In this document: piece after piece, positions 6,792-11,733 of the stretch
Layout: the number at the start of each line of letters is the position of its first letter
Position numbering within the stretch: position 1 is the stretch's first letter
NCBI GenBank assembly: GCA_022565015.1
Contig: JADFKI010000096.1
Span: 1-11,733 of the forward strand
Length of the DNA: 11,733 bases
Source of the DNA: Chloroflexota bacterium
Lineage (GTDB): Bacteria; Chloroflexota; Dehalococcoidia; Lucifugimonadales; JADFKI01
Direction of reading: 5' to 3'
The notes under the pieces: generated by a model
What the model was told of the DNA's origin: nothing
The model's input: the letters and a program-made list of their open reading frames with translations, nothing else
Databases searched by the model: none
Program-made: the position numbers and the translations under genes

Positions 6792-6933
6792 TTCGAAGTG
6801 TGATATGATATCTACGTCCCAAGTAATTAAGTCGAGTTTTTGAAGGCTCAAGCGCCGAGAACGGGTAACCAGGAACGGCAAAGGGCACGGAAGAAACGAA
6901 GACAAGGTCACTTGGGACAACTGCTTTTAGAGG

Positions 6934-7824
6934 CTACGACTTTTCCTCAGGCGTCAGAGTTCCGATGAACGGCAGATTGCGGTACTTCTCTTCATAGTCC
7001 AGGCCGTAGCCCACCACGAACTCGTCAGGCACCTCGAACCCCACGTACTTGACCGGCACGTCGACGATTCTGCGCGCCTTCTTGTCCAGCATGGTGCACA
7101 CCTCGAGGCTAGCCGGGTTCTTGGCCCGCAGGTAGCCCACCAGGTAATTCAGGGTCATGCCGCTGTCTATGATGTCCTCAACCAGGATCACGTCCCGCCC
7201 GGCGAGGTCCGAGTCCAGGTCCTTGGCGATTCTCACGCCGCTGCCTCCGTCGCCCCTGTATCGGGAGATCGCCATGACCTCAACCTCGATGGGCAGCGAA
7301 ATCTCCCGCATCAGGTCGGCCATGAAGCACAGCATGCCCTTTAGCACACCGACCAGCACCGGCTGAGTGCCCTTGTAGTCCTGGGAGATCGCCTTGCCGA
7401 GCTCCGCAACCCTTTTTTGGATCTGCTGTGTCGTGAACAGGACCCGGTCGATTCCCTTTGTGTCCGCCTGCGAGAGAGGGCCGAAGCCGTACTTAGCCAG
7501 CAGCCTGTGGTAGTCGCGCCTGTAGAGCAGCCTGATATTGACGTCGGGGTAGAGCTCTCGAAGGCGGCGCAGCTTGCGGTTCTTTTCCGTGACCAGGCTC
7601 TGCTTCATCGTTGTCAGCTCGACGAACAGGTCGAGGTCCGGCAGATAGAAGTCGGGGGTAAACATCTCCCGCATCTGCTCGCCCTCCCACCTCAGCGGGA
7701 AGGACCGGGGCTCGTACTCCCACCTGAGTCCGTAGAAGTCGAGAATCTTTGAGAACTCTTCTTCGCTCGGATGCGCGAATGCTGGGGACTGGCCGGGCTT
7801 GCCGGAAGTCGAAGCCGGTCCCAT
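6934..7824 (-). CDS. hpt: Hypoxanthine/guanine phosphoribosyltransferase with N-terminal nuclease-like domain
   Basis: A 296-residue fusion. The C-terminal half (about residue 125 on) is a complete purine-salvage phosphoribosyltransferase, making IMP or GMP from base and PRPP: VLKG (160-163), the PRPP loop VEDIIDSGMT (215-224), LDKKARR, then the base-binding end YVGFEVPDEFVVGYGLDY. Ordinary bacterial HPRTs are about 180 residues. The extra N-terminal 120 residues contain HPSEEEF (18-24), FTPDFYLPDLDLFVELTTMK with P57-D58, E69 and K74, and KNRKLRRLRELYPDVNIRLLY, which resembles a PD-(D/E)XK/TnsA-like nuclease fold, though T71 stands where the usual lysine is. I recall the same fusion in other Chloroflexota and Actinobacteria, so it is probably real and not a sequencing artefact. 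A GTG at 7923 extends the frame by 33 residues, but those codons include TTG, TTA and TCA, unlike the gene, and its AGAGG is only one base away. Neither start has a proper ribosome site. Confidence 0.92.
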   Translation of the reverse strand: MGPASTSGKPGQSPAFAHPSEEEFSKILDFYGLRWEYEPRSFPLRWEGEQMREMFTPDFYLPDLDLFVELTTMKQSLVTEKNRKLRRLRELYPDVNIRLLYRRDYHRLLAKYGFGPLSQADTKGIDRVLFTTQQIQKRVAELGKAISQDYKGTQPVLVGVLKGMLCFMADLMREISLPIEVEVMAISRYRGDGGSGVRIAKDLDSDLAGRDVILVEDIIDSGMTLNYLVGYLRAKNPASLEVCTMLDKKARRIVDVPVKYVGFEVPDEFVVGYGLDYEEKYRNLPFIGTLTPEEKS

Positions 7825-7961
7825 ATGGTCTGATGAGTGCGCGTGTTGTGAGGTCTCGGCCAATATCCTTGCCTCGCGACGACTGTGCACACATGCTAAC
7901 AAAAGACGGTCGCCCGACGCCACACCTCTGTAAGACGCGTAGTGCGGTAATGGGGATTGGT

Positions 7962-8651
7962 CTAGCAGACGGTCACGGTGCCCGAGTAGACCTGGGGTGT
8001 CATGGGGTCGCCGCTGTCGTCGTCCATGCGGATGATGCTCAGCTGGATAGAAGTCGCGCCCCTGCCGGCGCCCTCGACGGTGACAACGGCAAGCGTGGAA
8101 TCGGCGTCCCCGACCTCCACGACCCTCAGAAGGTCCGCCGCGGCTATGCGCATATGTTGCTCACTCGCTTCGACCTCACGCGCCAGGCCGAAATTGGGAA
8201 AGTCGATCCGGGCAAGGCGGGCGATCGAAGGGTCAGCCACGCTTAGCCTGACGTCGTATCCGGCGAGGCCCGCAGGCGCATGGCTGAGCACGATGGGCAC
8301 TGAAAGCAGGCCTCCGGCGGACACCGTGCCGGCCATGACGATCAGGCCGGACTCGCCGCTCTCGGGGGAGGTCTCCACACTTGCATCGGAGCCGCATTCA
8401 GACGCCGGGGCAACCAGGGGTTCAGACGGCGCCGGCTCGGCAGCAACAGCTCCCGGCGCATCGAGGTTGGTCGCGACGAACGCCGTCGGATTGGGCTCCG
8501 AAATCTGCGTCGCCGGGCTCTCCACGGCCTGGGAATTACCCGCGTCAGCTCCTGTGAGCAGCATCACGGCGACGACCCCAAGCACGGCCGATATCCCAGC
8601 AGCCATTATCAATGGAGACCGATATCCGGCGGCCTTTCCTATAGCGTACAT
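7962..8651 (-). CDS. Membrane-anchored cohesin-like domain protein
   Basis: A 229-residue secreted or membrane-anchored protein. Residues 1-13 carry positive charges, residues 14-33 form a hydrophobic segment (LIMAAGISAVLGVVAVMLLT), and residues 34-101 are a linker rich in Ala, Pro, Ser and Glu. The rest (about 103-228) is a beta-rich domain resembling cohesin-type folds: V.AGGLLSVPIVLSHAPAGLAGYDV, then DPSIARL, FPNFGL, LAVVTVEG and TSIQLSI, closing YSGTVTVC. Cohesin-like domains bind protein partners at the cell surface, but no dockerin partner is visible here, so its job is unknown. C86 and the final C229 could form a disulphide. The ATG is supported by GAGG seven bases upstream, and an extended -10 promoter lies 64 bp upstream. 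The gene is 137 bp ahead of the HPRT ATG (38 bp from the longer start), possibly in the same transcript. Confidence 0.82.
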   Translation of the reverse strand: MYAIGKAAGYRSPLIMAAGISAVLGVVAVMLLTGADAGNSQAVESPATQISEPNPTAFVATNLDAPGAVAAEPAPSEPLVAPASECGSDASVETSPESGESGLIVMAGTVSAGGLLSVPIVLSHAPAGLAGYDVRLSVADPSIARLARIDFPNFGLAREVEASEQHMRIAAADLLRVVEVGDADSTLAVVTVEGAGRGATSIQLSIIRMDDDSGDPMTPQVYSGTVTVC

Positions 8652-8714
8652 CCCATTACCTCGCTCGAACCCGGGCCTATTGCGCCGGATTTCCCAGGGC
8701 CGGAAAATGGGGTC

Positions 8715-8723
8715 ATTATAGCA
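8715..8723 (-). promoter_or_regulatory. Extended -10 promoter for the cohesin-like gene
   Basis: The minus strand reads TGCTATAAT, a perfect extended -10, 64 bp upstream of the ATG at 8651. The best -35 candidate 17-18 bp upstream (GAGTCA) is weak, as is usual for extended -10 promoters. The same nine bases occur on the plus strand at 8868-8876. Confidence 0.6.
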
Positions 8724-8763
8724 ACGGGACCATGAAATGACTCATTTATATCCCGATAAAAAT

Positions 8764-8775
8764 GCGAATATTCGC
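8764..8775. promoter_or_regulatory. 12-bp perfect palindrome, possible operator
   Basis: GCGAATATTCGC is a perfect palindrome in the middle of the divergent promoter region and abuts a TTGACA (8776-8781) on the plus strand. It is 41 bp from the minus-strand -10 and 93 bp from the plus-strand -10. Its symmetry and place suit a dimeric regulator, but no regulator gene is nearby. Confidence 0.4.
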
Positions 8776-8867
8776 TTGACAGACCGTCGTGTGGGGTGGG
8801 TTTTGATCTATTCGGCAATGAATGTTTACGAATTCATATAAAGTATAGGAAGTGTCGGGAACAGACG

Positions 8868-8876
8868 TGCTATAAT
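8868..8876 (+). promoter_or_regulatory. Extended -10 promoter for DUF503/helicase genes
   Basis: TGCTATAAT, a perfect extended -10, ends 35 bp before the DUF503 ATG, giving a leader of about 30 nt. No clear -35 is present at 16-18 bp. A TTGACA 89 bp upstream has no partner -10 at the right distance. Confidence 0.65.
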
Positions 8877-8911
8877 CGTCCAAAATCTCAGCTAGCGTAG
8901 TTTATGCCGGT

Positions 8912-9205
8912 ATGAACGTCGGAGTCTGCAAACTAACCCTGCGCCTGCCCGAAAACCAGGACCTGAAGGGTAAGCGACGGGTCATCAGCTCGCTTTCCTC
9001 GCGAATAAGGAACAAGTTCAACGTGTCCGTCGCCGAGGTGAGCGACAACGATAGCTGGCAGAGCGCAGTGCTGGGAATCACCTGCGTCAGCAACAGCCTG
9101 AAGCATACCGACGAGGTCCTGAACCGCGTCGTCGACTTCATCGAGAGCAGCAGGGACGACCTGGAGATCGTTGGCATCGAGCTTGAGACTCTTACCGGCT
9201 TTTAG
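8912..9205 (+). CDS. DUF503 family protein (YlxP-like)
   Basis: A 97-residue protein that matches DUF503 along its whole length: MNVGV..L.LRLPE (1-14), L18-K19-x-K21-R22-R23, FNVSVAEV (36-43), D47-x-W49-Q50, LGI..VSN, a conserved H, then VLNRVVDFIES. The family is small, with a ferredoxin-like fold, and its role is poorly known. In Firmicutes ylxP sits in the nusA-infB-rbfA cluster, suggesting a link to translation or RNA, but here it stands next to a repair helicase. No Shine-Dalgarno is visible before the ATG; the leader is short. The helicase ATG follows 30 bp after its stop, so they probably form one transcript. Confidence 0.93.
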   Translation: MNVGVCKLTLRLPENQDLKGKRRVISSLSSRIRNKFNVSVAEVSDNDSWQSAVLGITCVSNSLKHTDEVLNRVVDFIESSRDDLEIVGIELETLTGF

Positions 9206-9235
9206 CTACCAGCCCAGGCATCCACGAGGCCCGTT

Positions 9236-11539
9236 ATGGACGTTGCCGCCTTCCTCAGAGATATCCAGAGCATGCCGTGGTACAACGGGCAGATAGTCCA
9301 TTGCCAGGACATTCCCGTGAAGGATGCGACGGACGGAGTCCTCGAACGGCCTCTGCCCGAGCGGCTCCAGGAGACTCTTCGCGACACGGGCGTCGAAAAG
9401 CTGTACGCGCACCAGGCGGAGGCCGTGAACGCATCGAGGCGTGGTGAGAACGTAATCGTCGCCACGCCCGCCGCCAGCGGCAAGAGCCTCTGCTATCACA
9501 TACCCGTTATCGAGGCGCTGATGGAGGACAGGGCCGCCCGCGCCATCTACATGTTCCCCACCAAGGCGCTGGCCCAGGACCAGTCCAAAGGCCTCGCGAA
9601 GCTGATACCCGACGGCAGGCGTGTGAGGCAGGGCATATTCGACGGCGACACCCCCACCCGGGAACGCTCCGATATCCGGCGCCACTCCAGGGTCCTGATA
9701 ACCAACCCGGACATGCTCCACCTGGGCATACTGCCCAACCACCGCTCGTGGTATGAGCTCATACGCAACCTTCGCTACGTTGTCATAGACGAGGCGCACG
9801 TATACAGGGGCGTGTTCGGTTCGCACGTCGCCAACGTCATACGCCGCCTCAGACGGCTGTGCAAACGCTTTGGCAGCGACCCTCAGTTCATCTTGTGCTC
9901 GGCGACTATCGCCAATCCCGGCGAGCACGCCGAAAATCTCGTCGGCCTGCCCTTTCAGGTGGTCGACGAGGACGGCTCGCCCTACGGGGGCAAGGACTTC
10001 CTCTTCTGGAACCCGCCCATGTTGGATCTGGCCAAGGGCAGCCGGCGCAGCACCAACAGCGAGGCGGCCAACCTGTTTTCGGAGCTTCTTCGTCGGTACG
10101 TCCGCACGCTGACGTTCGTGCGCACGAGACGCACCGCAGAGCTGATCTACGTATATGTGCGAGACCTGCTGCGCGCCACCGACCCCGCGATTGCTCGTAG
10201 GGTCGCCCCTTACAGGGCGAGCTACCTGCCCGAAGACCGGAGGGCCATCGAGCAGGACCTCGCCGAAGGAAAACTGCTCGGCCTCACGACTACCAATGCC
10301 CTGGAGCTCGGGATAGATATCGGGGACCTGGACGCGACCGTGCTCGCCGGCTATCCCGGCACCATCGCTTCGACCTGGCAGCAGGCGGGCCGAAGCGGCA
10401 GGCGGGGCGAGCGGTCGTTGAGCGTGCTCGTGGCCTCGGACAATCCCCTGGACCAGTATCTCATGCGGCACCCGGAGTACTTCTTCGGCAACCCGCACGA
10501 GAGCGCACGCATATCGCCGGGCAACCCATACATCCTCAAGCCCCAGCTTCTGTGCGCCGCCTACGAGGCGCCGCTCGTCATGGACGACGTTCAGCTATTC
10601 GGGCCGGACCTTCTCTATTACGCGGAGGAGCTTCAGAGCGACGGCTTCTTGCACGTAAAGGACCAGCGCTGGCACCTGGAGCCGGAGGTCGACTTCCCCG
10701 CCGAGAACGTCAGCATTCGCTCCACCTCTGCCAACTTCTACACCCTCGTGGAGAAGGACAGCGGCGTGATCCTCGAGACGGTGGACGAGGCGACGGCGTT
10801 CACGCAGCTGCACCCCGGTGGAATATATCTTCACCAGGGCGAGCAGTACCTGATCGAGGACCTGGACCTGGTATCGCGGACGGCCTATGCGTCCCAGACG
10901 GACGTTCCGTATTACACCGAGGTCCGCGACTACACGGAGACGCGTGTATTGAAGACGTTCAAGCAGCGGCCCGCCGGCCGCACGACGGTCTATCTTGGCG
11001 AGGTCAAGGTCTCGACCAGCGTAGTGGGATTCAGACGCAAGGCCAGGCTCACCGAGGAGGTCCTGGGCGAGGAGTACGTCGATCTGCCGACCCAGAGCTT
11101 CGACACGATATCGGTCTGGTTCGACGTGCCCAAGGACACGCTGGAGTATATTCAAAAGAATCGCCTCGACCTCATGGGCGGGCTTCACGCCGTCGAGCAC
11201 GCAGCCATAGGCGTGCTGCCCCTGTTCGCCATGTGCGACCGCAACGACATCGGCGGTATCTCGACGCCCATCCATCCCGACACGGGCAAGCCGCAGGTGT
11301 TCATCCACGACGGTCATCCCGGCGGCGTCGGCATCTCCGAGCACGGCTACGACATCATCGAGGAGCTCTGGGGGGCTACCCTGGAGGTAATAAGGGATTG
11401 CCCGTGCGAGTCGGGCTGCCCCGGCTGCATCCAGTCGCCCAAGTGCGGCAACAACAACCAGCCCCTGGACAAGGCCGTGGCCAGGCTGCTGCTTCAGGAG
11501 ATTCTACGAGAGCATGACCCTGGGTCCAGTTCCGGATAG
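9236..11539 (+). CDS. mrfA: MrfA/YprA-like (Hrq1-type) DEAD/DEAH-box helicase with C-terminal DUF1998 domain
   Basis: A 767-residue ATP-dependent SF2 helicase. N-terminal Q-motif-like LYAHQAEAV (56-64), Walker A ATPAASGKS with K83 (76-84), PTKALAQDQ, TNPDMLH, the Walker B box DEAH (185-188), SAT (222-224), then in the second RecA domain TTNALELGIDIGDLD and QQAGRSGRRG (382-391). The C-terminus carries the DUF1998 zinc-binding block CPCESGCPGCIQSPKCG with C722, C724, C728, C731 and C737, then NNNQPLDKA. This order and length match B. subtilis MrfA (YprA, 749 residues) and the yeast Hrq1 type, which unwind DNA 3' to 5' and help repair mitomycin-type crosslinks. The nuclease partner MrfB is not next to it. 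GAGG six bases before the ATG supports this start. The symbol is by homology, not shown by experiment. Confidence 0.93.
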   Translation: MDVAAFLRDIQSMPWYNGQIVHCQDIPVKDATDGVLERPLPERLQETLRDTGVEKLYAHQAEAVNASRRGENVIVATPAASGKSLCYHIPVIEALMEDRAARAIYMFPTKALAQDQSKGLAKLIPDGRRVRQGIFDGDTPTRERSDIRRHSRVLITNPDMLHLGILPNHRSWYELIRNLRYVVIDEAHVYRGVFGSHVANVIRRLRRLCKRFGSDPQFILCSATIANPGEHAENLVGLPFQVVDEDGSPYGGKDFLFWNPPMLDLAKGSRRSTNSEAANLFSELLRRYVRTLTFVRTRRTAELIYVYVRDLLRATDPAIARRVAPYRASYLPEDRRAIEQDLAEGKLLGLTTTNALELGIDIGDLDATVLAGYPGTIASTWQQAGRSGRRGERSLSVLVASDNPLDQYLMRHPEYFFGNPHESARISPGNPYILKPQLLCAAYEAPLVMDDVQLFGPDLLYYAEELQSDGFLHVKDQRWHLEPEVDFPAENVSIRSTSANFYTLVEKDSGVILETVDEATAFTQLHPGGIYLHQGEQYLIEDLDLVSRTAYASQTDVPYYTEVRDYTETRVLKTFKQRPAGRTTVYLGEVKVSTSVVGFRRKARLTEEVLGEEYVDLPTQSFDTISVWFDVPKDTLEYIQKNRLDLMGGLHAVEHAAIGVLPLFAMCDRNDIGGISTPIHPDTGKPQVFIHDGHPGGVGISEHGYDIIEELWGATLEVIRDCPCESGCPGCIQSPKCGNNNQPLDKAVARLLLQEILREHDPGSSSG

Positions 11540-11587
11540 ACGCGCGTCTCATCGGACCTGCTTCGGGGAATGCGCCTGAGCGTTCAC

Positions 11588-11616
11588 GTTTAGCAGGCCT
11601 CCCGGTTCTGCTAAAC
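11588..11616. terminator. Perfect 9-bp inverted repeat after the helicase gene
   Basis: GTTTAGCAG and CTGCTAAAC form a perfect 9-bp stem around an 11-nt loop, 48 bp after the helicase stop and 34 bp before the transporter start. It is followed by TCGTTCCC rather than a clear T-run. It may end the helicase transcript, or serve as an operator or leader stem for the transporter. Confidence 0.5.
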
Positions 11617-11650
11617 TCGTTCCCATTGCTTATACCAATGAGGTCGCCCT

Positions 11651-11733
11651 TTGCCCTTTCGACTTACCGGCCTCTGGCGCAACACGGACTTCGTAAAGCT
11701 GTGGGCCGGCCAGACCGTCTCCAATTTCGGCAC
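11651..11733 (+). CDS. MFS transporter (partial, N-terminus only)
   Basis: Only 27 residues are present before the window ends: they read FRLTGLWRNTDFVKLWAGQ followed by TVSNFGT, the typical opening of a major facilitator superfamily permease, in which a short LWRN.DF..LW.GQ stretch precedes the first transmembrane helix. The frame is closed upstream by TGA at 11639, so the first possible start is the TTG at 11651, and GAGGT lies six bases before it, which is a good Shine-Dalgarno. The ATG at 11638 belongs to another frame and leads to a different, unrecognisable peptide. Substrate is unknown. The gene was inferred from its opening only, so the family call rests on few residues. Confidence 0.72.
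   Translation, partial: MPFRLTGLWRNTDFVKLWAGQTVSNFG

Larger units (their letters stand above)
6376..6933. other. Gene-free convergent intergenic region
   Basis: 558 bp between two convergent genes with no credible coding sequence, tRNA or other RNA gene. It is visibly less GC-rich than its neighbours. It holds a run of nine G (6505-6513), a 24-nt all-purine tract (6723-6746), the second double-hairpin insert (6618-6661) within an ATTCT/AGAAT inverted repeat, a CCAAAA/TTTTGG hairpin (6771-6791) and an 11-nt near-palindrome GATATGATATC (6802-6812). A 70-codon minus-strand open frame (6708-6920) lacks any recognisable domain. Confidence 0.7.

Noticed and set aside
6708..6920. 70-codon minus-strand frame in the convergent gap
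   Set aside because: No domain, no ribosome binding site, and composition follows the complement of a purine-rich tract.
8776..8781. Perfect TTGACA as a -35 box
   Set aside because: No -10-like hexamer lies 16-19 bp downstream on the same strand; the DUF503 -10 is 89 bp away. Kept only as context for the palindrome.
9206..10498. 430-codon open frame on the minus strand opposite the helicase
   Set aside because: It runs antisense through a well-supported helicase, has no recognisable domain, and is explained by high GC at third codon positions, which removes stops from the opposite strand.
10595..11344. 249-codon minus-strand open frame opposite the helicase C-terminus
   Set aside because: Same antisense GC-bias shadow, low-complexity Val/Leu/Arg content and no motif.
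11638..11733. ATG at 11638 as transporter start
   Set aside because: That frame gives a non-MFS peptide; the MFS-like frame is closed by TGA at 11639 and must start at the TTG at 11651.

Overview
The window looks like a GC-rich bacterial chromosome segment, with frequent GTG/TTG starts and compact gene spacing. The proteins recall Chloroflexota, perhaps Dehalococcoidia or SAR202-like lineages: an HPRT fused to an N-terminal nuclease-like domain, a cohesin-like secreted protein, a solo DUF503 gene, and REP-type intergenic repeats. This placement is inferred from family resemblance only, because no rRNA or other marker is present.

Layout. Positions 1-4252 are all on the minus strand. Reading in transcription order: a SLOG/LOG-like nucleotide-binding protein (TIGR00725 type), enolase 35 bp later, a DUF885 metallopeptidase-like protein after an 88-bp gap with a small hairpin, then an overlapping MNT nucleotidyltransferase / HEPN pair that runs off the left edge. 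The first two genes look like one transcription unit. The last pair is a classic toxin-antitoxin architecture. Positions 4368-6375 are on the plus strand: an alpha/beta hydrolase and a short-chain dehydrogenase, separated by a REP-like inverted repeat that carries a 45-nt insert. A gene-free convergent region (6376-6933) follows, holding a second copy of that insert. Positions 6934-8651 are on the minus strand: a cohesin-like membrane-anchored protein, then nuclease-like/HPRT fusion. An AT-rich divergent promoter region (8652-8911) separates them from a plus-strand pair, DUF503 and an MrfA/Hrq1-type DEAD-box helicase. A partial MFS transporter with a TTG start ends the window.

Most of the content is housekeeping or hydrolytic (glycolysis, purine salvage, DNA repair, peptidase, lipid-type hydrolase). 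The least explained structure is the 44-45-nt double-hairpin element. It occurs twice, and both copies sit directly after GCTC and before AG inside different host inverted repeats. Its first stem has a compensatory C:G to T:A change between copies, so it behaves like a small structured, possibly mobile insert nested within REP-like sequences. Other points of interest are the HEPN/MNT pair, the nuclease-like/HPRT fusion, the divergent promoters that share an identical extended -10, and a possible frame problem at the N-terminus of the dehydrogenase.
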